DNA of 32,709 nt from JBHOQX01 sp042408595. GTDB taxonomy: Bacteria; Chloroflexota; Chloroflexia; Chloroflexales; Roseiflexaceae. Positions within the stretch are counted from its first letter, which is position 1; every line of letters starts with the position of its first letter. This document shows, piece by piece, positions 7,053 to 15,461 of the stretch. Where the stretch lies: NCBI GenBank assembly GCA_042408595.1, contig JBHOQX010000134.1, positions 1-32,709 of the forward strand, given 5' to 3'. Under the pieces are notes generated by a model. That model was given only the letters and a program-made list of their open reading frames with translations. It was not told where the DNA came from and made no database searches. Position numbers and translations under genes: made by a program.

Positions 7053-7798
7053 GCCGGGCTGGTCTGGGTCAGCGCGGTGTCGAGCACCTGCTGGAAGGCG
7101 TCCATATCCGCCTTGAGGTCGCTCAAGCGGCGTGCGACCTGGCTGGTGGTGGAGTCCGCCGTGGCGGCGTCGGCGGTGCGCAGGCGAACCGTCTCGGCGA
7201 GGACGTTGTCGAGGCTGGCGGAGATATTTTGGAGTTGGGCGACGATCCGGTCGATGTACACGCCCAGATCGCGGGCGTTCTGCTGCTTGTCCAGCAGCGC
7301 CTGGCGCGTCTCTTCGAGTTGCTGCCGGGTGTAGGGGTCTTGGGTTTGGGCGAGCCGCTGCTCGGCGGCCTGGAGGCGCGCCCGCAGATCGCGCTGGTCG
7401 ATCGCGGCCAGATAGCTTTCGATGATCTCGCCCTTCTGGCAGAGAACGTAGGACTCTTCGGTAAGCTCGCGCGCCTGCACGCCGATCGGGCCGAGCAGCC
7501 GGCCGAGCGGGCCATCGGCCTGCGCCACGCTGCGCGCGATCTCCTGGTGCGTCCGTTCGATCGAATCAAGGTAGGCGCGGAAAGTCGCGCTGGTCAGTTT
7601 CGGGCGCGCCGGGCGCTGCGCCACGGCGATCAGGTGCGGGTCGCGCGCGGCCAGGGCGACCATGGCGGCGTAGGCCAGCAGGCCGAGCGGCAGCAGCCAC
7701 CAGACGATGAGCGCCCCGGCGACGAATGCGGCCAGGAGCACGGCGAGCGCGAGCGGCCGGGTGGCGGCGCGGCGGTAGGCGGGCTGCGGGTTCAGCAT
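7049..7798 (-). CDS. Unidentified two-span membrane protein with long coiled coil
   Basis: The 249-residue protein has a short basic N-terminus and a hydrophobic hairpin of two spans at about residues 16-48, ending in an AARDPH turn. A mainly helical, Gln/Ala/Glu/Arg-rich cytoplasmic part follows, with heptad-like patterns (for example LQAAEQRLAQ and LEETRQALLDKQQ). I do not recognise the family; it loosely recalls helical partner proteins of the TelA/toxic-anion-resistance type, but this is not supported by a specific motif. It follows the SBP_bac_11-like gene by 9 bases, so the two are probably co-transcribed and may work together at the membrane. Its TAA stop lies inside the pstS Pho-box candidate. 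Confidence 0.8.
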   Translation of the reverse strand: MLNPQPAYRRAATRPLALAVLLAAFVAGALIVWWLLPLGLLAYAAMVALAARDPHLIAVAQRPARPKLTSATFRAYLDSIERTHQEIARSVAQADGPLGRLLGPIGVQARELTEESYVLCQKGEIIESYLAAIDQRDLRARLQAAEQRLAQTQDPYTRQQLEETRQALLDKQQNARDLGVYIDRIVAQLQNISASLDNVLAETVRLRTADAATADSTTSQVARRLSDLKADMDAFQQVLDTALTQTSPA

Positions 7799-7807
7799 GC
7801 AGGTGGC

Positions 7808-8965
7808 TCACTTGTTCATCAGGCGGCGCCAGGCGTCGATCAGCGCGTCCATCACGGCGGCGGATGGGTTTGGCGCCAGCGGCGGCAGGTCGGCGCGCGC
7901 CCCCTCGGCGGCATGGGCGGCGAACGGGCTCTGCCCACCGGTGAGCGCGATATTCGGGTCGGACGGCCGGAAACCGTATTGTAGCGCCAGTTCCTGCTGC
8001 GGCCGGGCCACGAGGAAGTCGCGGAAGCGCTCGGCGGCGGCCTGCTGATCGCGCGTCACCCAGTCGCCGCGCAGGGGAGCGTAGGGATGGTCGCTGAGCA
8101 GCGTCGCCGGCGGGTAGAAGATGCGCAGGCTCTGGCCATGGCGTTGGCGGGCGGCGTCCAGGCGCTCGAGCGCCAGGTTTTCGTACACCAGCGCGAAATC
8201 GTACTTGCTTGGCCCGATCCGCACCAGGTCGTCCATCAGCGTGCCGGTACTGTCGACGCGCTCGGGCACGCCGGCCTGCACCTCGCCGAGCCAGCGCAGA
8301 AACGCCTGGTCGGATGCGTCGGCGGTGGCGGGCGGGCGCTGGAAGAAACCGTGCGCCATCAGGTAGAGCGCCTGCGCCCCGCTGTTCGAGGTGGCTGGCG
8401 ACGTCTGGCCGAGCTTGACCGGTCCCCAGGCCGCTTGGCCGCCCGGAATGGCGCTCCAGCCCTGCGGGTTGGCGATCGCGTCGTGCAGGTCCTGCCAGAA
8501 CTGCCGCGGGCCATCAGGCCAGAGCGCCCGCGACCGATCCTCCCATCCGACGAGCACAAGCGGCGTGAGGACGAGCGGCCTGGCGTCGTCGGCGGCCACG
8601 TCGCCGGGCCTGAGTTTCTCCAACCACACACTGCTCGCCGGGCTGATCGCCGCCGGCGGCGCGCTGCCCCAGTCGCGCCGGGCCACGCGGTCAGCCATCT
8701 CGCCGGAGCCCATGCCGCGCAGCGTCACCTGCACGGGCCGCCCGGCGACGGTGGGATTCGTCGCGGCGAAGCGCCGCGTGGCCTCTTCCAGCCAGTCCCG
8801 CTTCTCTGTGCTGTACCAGACGGTGAGCGCGATCGGCGGGCGGGCGGCGGCGGGGAGCACGGGTAACGGGGCATACCCGAGCGGACCGAAGACGACCGTG
8901 GCAAGCGCCGTGACCAGACACAGGCCGAGGTAGCCGACGCCGATGGTACGTGAAAGGCGAAGCAT
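7808..8965 (-). CDS. Membrane-anchored extracellular solute-binding protein (SBP_bac_11-like)
   Basis: The 385-residue protein begins with a signal anchor (about residues 10-30, no lipobox) and then a type II periplasmic-binding fold. IALTVWYSTEKRDWLEEA is the first strand and helix, and GQTSPATSNSGAQALYLMA matches the ligand-loop motif of SBP_bac_11 proteins, which are often joined to von Willebrand A domains or found beside stress operons. The ligand is unknown; molybdate-, sulfate- or phosphate-like oxyanions are possible for this fold. ATG 8965 has AGGTGA upstream. It is the first gene of the block leading into pst, which hints at a link with anion uptake or envelope stress, but this is inference from position only. 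Confidence 0.82.
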   Translation of the reverse strand: MLRLSRTIGVGYLGLCLVTALATVVFGPLGYAPLPVLPAAARPPIALTVWYSTEKRDWLEEATRRFAATNPTVAGRPVQVTLRGMGSGEMADRVARRDWGSAPPAAISPASSVWLEKLRPGDVAADDARPLVLTPLVLVGWEDRSRALWPDGPRQFWQDLHDAIANPQGWSAIPGGQAAWGPVKLGQTSPATSNSGAQALYLMAHGFFQRPPATADASDQAFLRWLGEVQAGVPERVDSTGTLMDDLVRIGPSKYDFALVYENLALERLDAARQRHGQSLRIFYPPATLLSDHPYAPLRGDWVTRDQQAAAERFRDFLVARPQQELALQYGFRPSDPNIALTGGQSPFAAHAAEGARADLPPLAPNPSAAVMDALIDAWRRLMNK

Positions 8966-9015
8966 ATGAACTCACCTGGTACGGTTGCGGACGGCGCAGC
9001 GCCGCTGCCCGACGC

Positions 9016-9044
9016 ATTATACTCTACGGAGCACAACTGGCGAA
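9016..9044 (-). promoter_or_regulatory. Promoter candidate for the SBP/coiled-coil gene pair
   Basis: TATAAT lies on the minus strand at 9021-9016, with TTCGCC 17 bases upstream as a weak -35. Transcription would begin near 9009, about 44 bases before the ATG at 8965. It is back to back with the promoter at 9063-9091, so this intergenic region serves two divergent units. Confidence 0.5.
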
Positions 9045-9062
9045 GTTGCGCCGCCAGCGGTG

Positions 9063-9091
9063 TTGACAGCGGGCTATCTGTCGGGTATCCT
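9063..9091 (+). promoter_or_regulatory. Sigma-70-type promoter for the polyprenyl synthase-like gene
   Basis: TTGACA at 9063-9068 is a perfect -35, followed by exactly 17 bases and TATCCT at 9086-9091. Transcription would start near 9098, giving a leader of about 50 bases. This promoter shows that the gene begins at ATG 9147 and not at the longer upstream frame. Confidence 0.7.
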
Positions 9092-9146
9092 TCATATCGT
9101 ACGAGATTTCACAAAGTTGGATGGATGTTCTGGACAGGATATCCCC

Positions 9147-10070
9147 ATGCACCACCTACCGCCGCTCGCCGGCATCGAGCGCGACCTGAGGGCGGTCGAA
9201 CATCTTCTTTCGGAGCGACTGGCTGATCGCGCCGCGCTGGTGCGGGCGGCGGGGTCACAGGTGCTTGCGCCGGGCCGGCCCCGGCTACGGGCCGCGCTGG
9301 TGATTCTCAGCGCGCAGCTTGGGGGGGCTTACACCGCGGATCGGGTGCTGCACGCCGCCGCGGCGGTGGAGCTGATCCATGCCGCGGCCGAGATGCACGA
9401 TGGTCTGATCGACTCTGGGCGGCGGCGCGCGGGAACCCTGGCCGCGCCACGCGACGCCGACATCGGGCTGATGGTCGGCGACTATCTCTTTGCGCTGGCG
9501 GCCGCGGAGATGGCGCTCGCGCCGGATGCGCGCGTGATCGCCTACTACTCGCGCAGTGTGATGGCGATCTGCGAGGGCCAGCTCGCGCCGCCCGCCAGCC
9601 TGACCCCGCTGGACGCCGCGCGCGAGCAGTACCTCGCGGCGATCGGCGGGACGACCGCGGCGCTGTTCGAGGCCGGCTGCAAGGCCGGAGCGGTCTGCGG
9701 CGGGCTCGGGCCGGAGCAGGTCGAGGCGCTCGGGCGCTTTGGCTACGCGCTGGGGCTGGCGCACCGCATCGCTGAAGATATCGAGGCGAGCGCGGCGCGC
9801 CTGCGCGCCGGAGTGGTCACGCTACCGCTGATCTATGCCGCGAACGACGGCGCCGGGCCGGATATCGCCGCGCTGCTGGCCATCCCGCGACCAGACGACG
9901 CGCTCGTCGCGCATGCTGCCGCCGCGCTCGAGCGCTCCGGCGGGATCCCCCGCGCTCGAGAGGAGGCTCACACCTTCGCCCGCCGCGCCGCCGCCACACT
10001 TGCGCCCTTTCCCCCATCCCCCGCCCGCGCCGCCCTCGAGCGTATTGCCAGCTGGGTGGCGGAGGCCTAG
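9147..10070 (+). CDS. Polyprenyl synthetase family protein with degraded Asp-rich motifs
   Basis: The 307-residue protein has the all-helical fold signature of trans-isoprenyl diphosphate synthases, including AAEMHDGLIDSGRRR, GDYLFALAAAEMA and a VVTLPLIYA segment. The catalytic landmarks are altered. The first motif DDxxD reads D85-G-L-I-D89, the second reads E210-D-I-E-A, and the substrate-binding GKxxRP near the N-terminus reads PGRPRLRA without the Lys. In active enzymes these Asp residues bind Mg2+ and diphosphate. It could therefore be a non-catalytic subunit of a heteromeric synthase, or a divergent enzyme. ATG 9147 is chosen because an AGGA site and the promoter precede it. manA follows after 74 bases with its own -10. 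Confidence 0.85.
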   Translation: MHHLPPLAGIERDLRAVEHLLSERLADRAALVRAAGSQVLAPGRPRLRAALVILSAQLGGAYTADRVLHAAAAVELIHAAAEMHDGLIDSGRRRAGTLAAPRDADIGLMVGDYLFALAAAEMALAPDARVIAYYSRSVMAICEGQLAPPASLTPLDAAREQYLAAIGGTTAALFEAGCKAGAVCGGLGPEQVEALGRFGYALGLAHRIAEDIEASAARLRAGVVTLPLIYAANDGAGPDIAALLAIPRPDDALVAHAAAALERSGGIPRAREEAHTFARRAAATLAPFPPSPARAALERIASWVAEA

Positions 10071-10102
10071 CCGGATCACTACCATAAACCGGGCCGGTTC
10101 GG

Positions 10103-10136
10103 TATAATACGGGAGCGCAGACGACGATACAGGAGC
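10103..10136 (+). promoter_or_regulatory. -10 element and ribosome-binding site of manA
   Basis: A perfect TATAAT lies at 10103-10108 and AGGAGC at 10131-10136, nine bases before the ATG at 10145. A -35 (CTACCA, 18 bases upstream) is poor. The element lies between the polyprenyl synthase-like gene and manA, so manA can be expressed on its own. Confidence 0.55.
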
Positions 10137-10144
10137 GATTCCCG

Positions 10145-11116
10145 ATGGACGAACTGGCGCCGCTGTCGCTCGAGCGGCGGCTCGATAGCCGGATCTGGGG
10201 CGGCGAGCGCCTGGCCGCCTGGCTCGGCCTGCAGGACGCCCCGCCGCGCCTGGCCGAGTCGTGGCAGGTCTACGAGGACAACCGCGTGCGCGAGGGGCCG
10301 CACGCTGGCGAGACGCTCGGCGAGGTGGTGCGCCGCTACGGGGCGGCCCTGGTGGGCACACGCAGCTTCGAACGCTTCGGAGCGGAGTTTCCGCTGCTCG
10401 CCAAGTTCATCGATGCTGCCGACCATCTCTCGATCCAGGTGCATCCGGACGACGCCTATGCCCACGCGACCGAGGCGGCGAGCGGGTATCACGGCAAGAC
10501 CGAAGCATGGTACATCCTAGACGCCGCGCCGGGCGCGGATGTCATCCATGGCCTGAAGGCCCCCACCCCGCGCGAACATGTGGAGTGGGCGGTGCGCAGT
10601 GGCGATCTGATGCGGCTCCTGCGCCGCATCCCCGTGCATCCTGGCGATACGATCTTCGTCCCGGCCGGCACAGTCCACGCGATCAACGCGGGGATCATGC
10701 TCTTCGAAATCCAGCAGAAATCCGACCTGACCTATCGCGTCTACGACTACGACCGGCGCGACGCGCGCGGCAACCCGCGTGAGCTGCACCTCGACCGCGC
10801 GCTTGATGTTATCAATTATGGCGCGCCGCCCCCCGGCCTGGTGCAGCCCACGCTGCTGGGCACTGGGCGCGAGTTGCTGGTCACCTGCCCGTACTTCGCC
10901 ATGGAGCGCTGGGCGCTCGCCGCCCCGGTTGATGGCGCGACCGACCCGGCGACGTTCGAGATTCTGACCGTGATCGACGGCGCGGCCGACCTTGCGTGGG
11001 CCGGCGGCACCCGTCGGCTCGCCCGCGGCGAGTCGCTGGTGCTGCCAGCGCGCCTCGGCGGCTACCGGCTCGCGCCGACGCCCGCCGCCACGCTGCTGCG
11101 TTGCTATGTCCCCTGA
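10145..11116 (+). CDS. manA: Class I mannose-6-phosphate isomerase
   Basis: Zn-dependent cytosolic enzyme interconverting fructose 6-phosphate and mannose 6-phosphate, supplying mannose for GDP-mannose and cell-surface glycans. The 323-residue cupin protein keeps the metal ligands in QVHPDD and KTEAWY, the His in PAGTVHAI, and the family segment EIQQKSDLTYRVYDYDR with the active-site Arg. The C-terminal half is a second small cupin-like domain. Length matches the short bacterial form. It precedes the GH13-like gene by 92 bases on the same strand, and a nucleotide-sugar dehydrogenase lies convergent beyond, so this area is devoted to sugar metabolism. Confidence 0.93.
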   Translation: MDELAPLSLERRLDSRIWGGERLAAWLGLQDAPPRLAESWQVYEDNRVREGPHAGETLGEVVRRYGAALVGTRSFERFGAEFPLLAKFIDAADHLSIQVHPDDAYAHATEAASGYHGKTEAWYILDAAPGADVIHGLKAPTPREHVEWAVRSGDLMRLLRRIPVHPGDTIFVPAGTVHAINAGIMLFEIQQKSDLTYRVYDYDRRDARGNPRELHLDRALDVINYGAPPPGLVQPTLLGTGRELLVTCPYFAMERWALAAPVDGATDPATFEILTVIDGAADLAWAGGTRRLARGESLVLPARLGGYRLAPTPAATLLRCYVP

Positions 11117-11208
11117 AGCGCGCCGCGCAGTGGCGCAGGGCCAGCGAGTCGTGGTGGGCTGAACTGTGGTTGCGCTTCGGACGCTCCGGCGCCCCTGTGG
11201 CTGCCAGC

Positions 11209-13407
11209 ATGCAAGACTATACCATCTCCGAGACGCTTCAGGCGATCACCATCAGCACGCCGGCGCTGGAGCTTGCCTTCTCGCGCGAGGATGGTGGGCT
11301 GCGGCTGCTGCGCCGTGCCGGTGGCCCGAATCTGCTCGGCCACGGTGCGCCGTGCCCCGGCCTGGACGTGCAGGCTGGCCTGGACGCGGTCTGGCTCTCG
11401 GCGAGGACGCCGGTGCGCTACCTGCGCTCGTCGGTTGTGCCAGACGGGGATGAGATCGTCGTCGAGATCGCCACAGGGATCGGCCCGCTGATCGTGACCG
11501 ACCGGCTGCGGATCGCCGGCGAGCGTATCGTGCGCACGGCGCGGGTGCGGAATGTCGGCGAGGATGAAGTACTGCTCCACGCGGTCCGTTTGGCGCTGCC
11601 GTGGGTGCGGCCTGGCCCGCTCGAATTGTGTCGCTTCGAGGCTCCCGGCAACCATGTCCGCCCACGGGTGGCGCTGGCGGTCGCCGCGGCGCAACGGCGC
11701 GATGTCTTGCCGCGCCGCTTCTTCGCCCCCGGCCTGCGCGATGGCCGCGCGCTGGAGCCAGCCCCGACCATGGCGCCAGGGCTGCTGGCGGCCCGCGAGG
11801 CGGAGACCGGCGAGACGCTGCTCTGTTGGTTTGGTGGCGAGCGGGCCCTGGCCCGGCCGTTCGTCGAAGGCAACGACCAGGCAGTCACCCTGGGGCACGA
11901 GGTCGAGCTGGCGGCGCGGCTGCCGGGCGACCAACTGGAGCAGTGGGTGGAGAGCGAGCCGCAGCACATCCTGCTGCTGCGGGCGCCCTGGCCTGAGGCG
12001 CTGGCCGCCTACCGCACAAGCCGGCCGCCCGCGCCGCAGCCGCGCCCCGGCTGGCTGCGTGATGCCACGCTCTACGAGGCCCATCCTGCGGGGTGCGGCG
12101 GATTCCGCGGCCTGGCCGGCACGCTGGACTCGCTGCGCGCGCTGGGGATCACGACGTTGTGCCTGCTGCCGGTCTGGTCCTGCGACAACCGGAGCGGAGC
12201 GCCGTGGGGCGGTGAAACGGCGAGCGCGGCCAACCCGTACGCCGTGCTCGATTATGGCGCGCTGGACGCGGCCCTCGGCACACCGGACGACCTGCGTGCG
12301 CTGGTGCAGGCGGCGCACAGCCGCGGCATGCGGGTCATCGCCGATCTGCCGCTCATCGGCTGCGCGCCGGCCGCCCGCTATGTCGCCGAACACCCGACGT
12401 GGATCTGCCGCGACGCGGCGGGCCAGCCGCTGCTGGACGAGGACACCGGCGCGTACCGGTTCGACTGGAGCGATCCCGCGCTGCAAGACTATCTGCTGGC
12501 GACGATGTGCGGCTGGCTGCACGACATGGAGCTGGACGGCTTTCGGGCTGTGCCGGCGCGCCGCCCGGCGCCGAACTGGGCGCATGGGCTGTCCCGCCCC
12601 GCCGGCGCCGGCGCCCTGGCCCTGCTGCCGCTGCTGGAGCGTCTCCGCGCGGCGATGGCCGCCACCCGTTCCGAGGCGGCCCTCGTCAGCGCACACGGCG
12701 GCCCGGCCTATGCCGCCCGCACCGACCTGGCGTGCGACGAGCTGCCGCACCACTTGTTCTTCCACATGGCGTTCAATCGGGTCACGCCGCTGGAGTTAGG
12801 CGAGTGGCTGCAGGACCATCTGGGGGCGTTGCCGCCGGGTGTGGCGCGCGCCTGCTGGGTCGAGAATCACCAGACGCGAATCCTCAACCCGCTGGCGGAT
12901 GGGCTGCGAGGCTCACGCCTGAGCCGGATGCTGTTCGCCGGGATGGTCTTCGCCGGGTTCGTCCCGCTGGTCGCCGCCGGGCAGGAGGAGTGCGACGCGG
13001 CGCAGATCGCGCAGTTGCTGGCAGCGCGGGCGGCCAGCCCGGCGCTGCGCCACGGAGCAGTGCATTACAACGCCATCGCCTGCGACTCGCCGCAGATCTT
13101 CGCCGTGCTGCGCGTCGCCGGGGACGAGCGGGTGGTCGGTGCGCTGAACGTGAGCGCGCACCAGCGCCAGGTGACGCTGCGGCTCCCGGCCGGCCTGCTG
13201 CCGGCCGACCCGGGCGCACTGGCGCTGTACGATCTCCTCGGCAACGACGCTGGCGGACAGCTTCGCGCGGCGGAGACGGGCGCCACGCTCCACCTGACGC
13301 TCGCGCCGTTCGCCGCCTGCTGCTTCCAGATCGCGCTCGCGCCGCACGATCCGGCTCGCCAGCCGGCTGATCGCCAGGTAGATGCGCTCTCCCATCTACC
13401 GGCCTAA
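11209..13407 (+). CDS. Alpha-amylase-family (GH13-like) protein lacking the catalytic triad
   Basis: A 732-residue protein with an N-terminal beta-rich region (about 1-280), a TIM-barrel part resembling alpha-amylases (about 285-600), and a C-terminal beta domain. Fold landmarks are present: LDSLRALGITTLCLLPVW, ANPYAVLDYGALD, MRVIADLPL, MELDGFRA, RACWVENHQT. At the expected active-site positions the nucleophile Asp after GFR is Val448, the acid/base Glu region reads LVSAHGGP (near 494-495), NHD reads N-H-Q555, and DxxxNH reads DLPLIG. All three catalytic carboxylates thus seem lost, suggesting a binding or regulatory role. Start ATG 11209 lacks a clear Shine-Dalgarno; the open frame extends further up, so the start is uncertain. 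Confidence 0.82.
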   Translation: MQDYTISETLQAITISTPALELAFSREDGGLRLLRRAGGPNLLGHGAPCPGLDVQAGLDAVWLSARTPVRYLRSSVVPDGDEIVVEIATGIGPLIVTDRLRIAGERIVRTARVRNVGEDEVLLHAVRLALPWVRPGPLELCRFEAPGNHVRPRVALAVAAAQRRDVLPRRFFAPGLRDGRALEPAPTMAPGLLAAREAETGETLLCWFGGERALARPFVEGNDQAVTLGHEVELAARLPGDQLEQWVESEPQHILLLRAPWPEALAAYRTSRPPAPQPRPGWLRDATLYEAHPAGCGGFRGLAGTLDSLRALGITTLCLLPVWSCDNRSGAPWGGETASAANPYAVLDYGALDAALGTPDDLRALVQAAHSRGMRVIADLPLIGCAPAARYVAEHPTWICRDAAGQPLLDEDTGAYRFDWSDPALQDYLLATMCGWLHDMELDGFRAVPARRPAPNWAHGLSRPAGAGALALLPLLERLRAAMAATRSEAALVSAHGGPAYAARTDLACDELPHHLFFHMAFNRVTPLELGEWLQDHLGALPPGVARACWVENHQTRILNPLADGLRGSRLSRMLFAGMVFAGFVPLVAAGQEECDAAQIAQLLAARAASPALRHGAVHYNAIACDSPQIFAVLRVAGDERVVGALNVSAHQRQVTLRLPAGLLPADPGALALYDLLGNDAGGQLRAAETGATLHLTLAPFAACCFQIALAPHDPARQPADRQVDALSHLPA

Positions 13408-13437
13408 ATCAGAGGAACGCGAGGCGATCTGCATCGT

Positions 13438-13452
13438 CCTTCCGTCGGAAGG
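13438..13452 (+). repeat. Short hairpin downstream of the GH13-like gene
   Basis: CCTTCC pairs with GGAAGG around a GTC loop, 31 bases after the stop codon. A close relative, CTTTCC-GCC-GGAAGG, lies at 28490-28504 just downstream of the glycosyltransferase gene. Either may assist termination. Confidence 0.5.
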
Positions 13453-13486
13453 CATTGCACCGATGGAGGTCGTCGGGCTGAGACAC

Positions 13487-13533
13487 GGGGCCGCCGCGAT
13501 CTGAGCGCACGACCCTGGGATCGCGGCGGCCCC
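13487..13533. terminator. Strong hairpin between convergent genes
   Basis: GGGGCCGCCGCGATC (13487-13501) is the exact reverse complement of 13519-13533, giving a 15-bp all-perfect stem with a 17-base loop. It lies between the end of the GH13-like gene (13407) and the end of the nucleotide-sugar dehydrogenase gene (13562). No T-run follows on either side. A bidirectional terminator or mRNA 3'-end protector is the simplest reading. Confidence 0.7.
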
Positions 13534-13561
13534 GATGGCCCGGCGTGTCTTCCGCACCGCG

Positions 13562-14941
13562 CTAGCGCGGCCCGATGAACGGCGAGCCGACCGCCAGATA
13601 GCTGTAGCCGCGCGCCACCAACTCCTCGAAATCCGGGATCATCCGGCGGCCATCCATCACCAGGTAGGGGGGCTGGACGCACTGCTCGATCGTGCGCGAC
13701 AGGCCGCGGAACTCCTCCCAGTCGGTCGAGATGAAGAGCATATCGCTGCCGCGCAGCGCGTCGCGCACGCTCTCGTGGTAGGTGATCTTCTCGAAGAGAT
13801 GGTTCCTCTCCGGGTCGAAGAAGCGCCGCGCCTCGCCGAGCGCCATCGGGTCGTAGGCGCGGATCTGGCGCACACCCCGCCCGAGCAGCCCCTCGGCCAC
13901 CTTCAACGATGATGCGTCGCGCATGTCGTTTGTCCGCTGCTTGAACGCCAGGCCAAGCAGCGCGACCGTCTTATGATTGAAGCTGACCTTCGCTTCATGC
14001 ACCGCCCGGTCGAGCAGGTATGTCTTTTGGTACTCGTTGATCGAATAGACCGACTGCAGCAGGTCGGCGGATTGGCCGGCCGATTTCAACTGATAGATCA
14101 GCGACTGGATGTCCTTGCCGAAGCACGAGCCGCCGGCACCGTTCGAGACGTACGAGCCCCAAGTGCTGATGCGGCTATCGGCCGTCACGCCGCGCTTCAG
14201 GTCTTCCATCCGCACGTTATCGAACGTCTCGCCGATCCGCGCGCCGACGCCGTTCCAGAACGAGACATACGTCAGCAGCAATGTGTTCGCCACGTACTTG
14301 ATCGCCTCGGCGGTCTCCGGCGTCGTTTCGATGTAGCGGATGCGCACATGGTTGACGAACTGCGAGTAGATGCGGCGGATGATCGCGAAATCCTCCTCCC
14401 CGTCCGCGCCGACGACCACGCGATCCGGCCGGCGCGACTTTTCGACCGCGTCGCCCTCCGGCAGGAACTCCGGGTTCGAGGCGACGCCGGCGTTCGGGAC
14501 ATGATGCTCGCGCAGCACGGCCTCCAGCCGCCGCGCCGTCCCGATTGGCACGGTGCTCTTGTTGATCAGCACGATCCGGCGGGTATCCTCGCGCCGGGCG
14601 AGCAGCGCGGCGATGTAATTGGCCGCCTCGAAGTAGGCGCTCAGGTCCGAGGAGCCATCCGGTTTCGGCGGCGTCGGCAGGCAGAGGAACATCGCGTCGG
14701 CGCCCTCGATCACAGACGTGATATCGTCGGTGAAGAACAGGTAGCGGCCCAGGTTCTCCTTGATGATACTGGGCAGCCCCGGCTCGTTGACATAGCGCTC
14801 GATCTGTTCGCGCTCGCCGGTGCTGTAGGCGGCGATGCGCCGTTTGTCGATATCGTAGGCGTAGACCTCGTGCCCGTATTCCGAGCAGACCGCGGCGTGG
14901 GTCAGCCCCACGAACCCGGTACCGACGACGATGATCTTCAT
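13562..14941 (-). CDS. UDP-glucose/GDP-mannose family nucleotide-sugar dehydrogenase
   Basis: NAD-dependent four-electron oxidation of a nucleotide sugar to a uronic acid, feeding polysaccharide synthesis. The 459-residue protein starts with the Rossmann motif IVVGTGFVGL and has the catalytic-loop Cys in NGAGGSCFGKDIQSL. The family usually has SCFPKD; here Pro is Gly. The central helix KYVANTLLLTYVSFWN and the C-terminal NAD-binding segment VALLGLAFKQRTNDMRDA are complete. ATG 14941 is chosen because the Rossmann strand begins at once and AAGGAG lies six bases upstream. Substrate could be UDP-glucose, GDP-mannose or UDP-GlcNAc-type; UDP-glucose is the most likely by similarity. Confidence 0.9.
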   Translation of the reverse strand: MKIIVVGTGFVGLTHAAVCSEYGHEVYAYDIDKRRIAAYSTGEREQIERYVNEPGLPSIIKENLGRYLFFTDDITSVIEGADAMFLCLPTPPKPDGSSDLSAYFEAANYIAALLARREDTRRIVLINKSTVPIGTARRLEAVLREHHVPNAGVASNPEFLPEGDAVEKSRRPDRVVVGADGEEDFAIIRRIYSQFVNHVRIRYIETTPETAEAIKYVANTLLLTYVSFWNGVGARIGETFDNVRMEDLKRGVTADSRISTWGSYVSNGAGGSCFGKDIQSLIYQLKSAGQSADLLQSVYSINEYQKTYLLDRAVHEAKVSFNHKTVALLGLAFKQRTNDMRDASSLKVAEGLLGRGVRQIRAYDPMALGEARRFFDPERNHLFEKITYHESVRDALRGSDMLFISTDWEEFRGLSRTIEQCVQPPYLVMDGRRMIPDFEELVARGYSYLAVGSPFIGPR

Positions 14942-15029
14942 GCTCGCTCCTTGTTTGAGGTGAACGTCGTGCCTCGATGTGGCCGTGAGTCTGGCCCTTA
15001 CAGATAGAACGCGCGGCAGGGCCGATTTG

Positions 15030-15461
15030 TTATGGGCAGGCCTGCGCGGCTTCGCCCGCACGATGGGCCAACGCGACAACCGATGCGACTGCGTGCGAGT
15101 CGGTGTGCGACAGGCTCAGGGCCAGCGCGCCGATCCCCAGCGCCCGGGCGCGCGCGGCGGCGCGGCCATGCAGCGCCAGCGCCGGGCGGCCCGCCGTATC
15201 GCTCACGACCTCGATCTCCGTCCACGCCACCGCCGCCACGTCCTCCCCGCGCGCGCCTAGGCCGAGGCCGCGCACCCCCACCCCAAGCGCCTTGGCCGTG
15301 GCCTCCTTGGCGGCCCAGCGCGCCGCAAGCGACTCGGGGCGCGCGGCGCATGCTGCCTGCTCGGCCGGGGTGTAGACCCGGCTGAGAAAGCGCTCGCCCC
15401 ACCGGGCCGCGGCCTGCGCGATCCGTTCGATCTCGACCAGGTCGATTCCGGTGTAGATCAT
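15030..15461 (-). CDS. acpS: Holo-[acyl-carrier-protein] synthase
   Basis: Transfers phosphopantetheine from CoA to apo-ACP, activating fatty-acid synthesis. The 143-residue protein has the Mg2+ site Asp in GIDLVEIERI, the VYTPAEQ segment, the core ARWAAKEATAKALG with the second metal ligand Glu, and LSLSHTDSHAVASV at the end. It is slightly longer than the usual 120-130 residues because of a loop around GLGLGARGED. The start ATG 15459-15461 overlaps the TGA of the upstream membrane-protein gene in an ATGA junction, so the two are translationally coupled. A much longer frame exists upstream but only shadows that gene. Confidence 0.93.
   Translation of the reverse strand: MIYTGIDLVEIERIAQAAARWGERFLSRVYTPAEQAACAARPESLAARWAAKEATAKALGVGVRGLGLGARGEDVAAVAWTEIEVVSDTAGRPALALHGRAAARARALGIGALALSLSHTDSHAVASVVALAHRAGEAAQACP

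Noticed and set aside
8985..9146. N-terminal extension of the polyprenyl synthase-like protein
   Set aside because: The region contains divergent promoters and the -35/-10 pair at 9063-9091 lies inside it; conserved sequence begins after ATG 9147.
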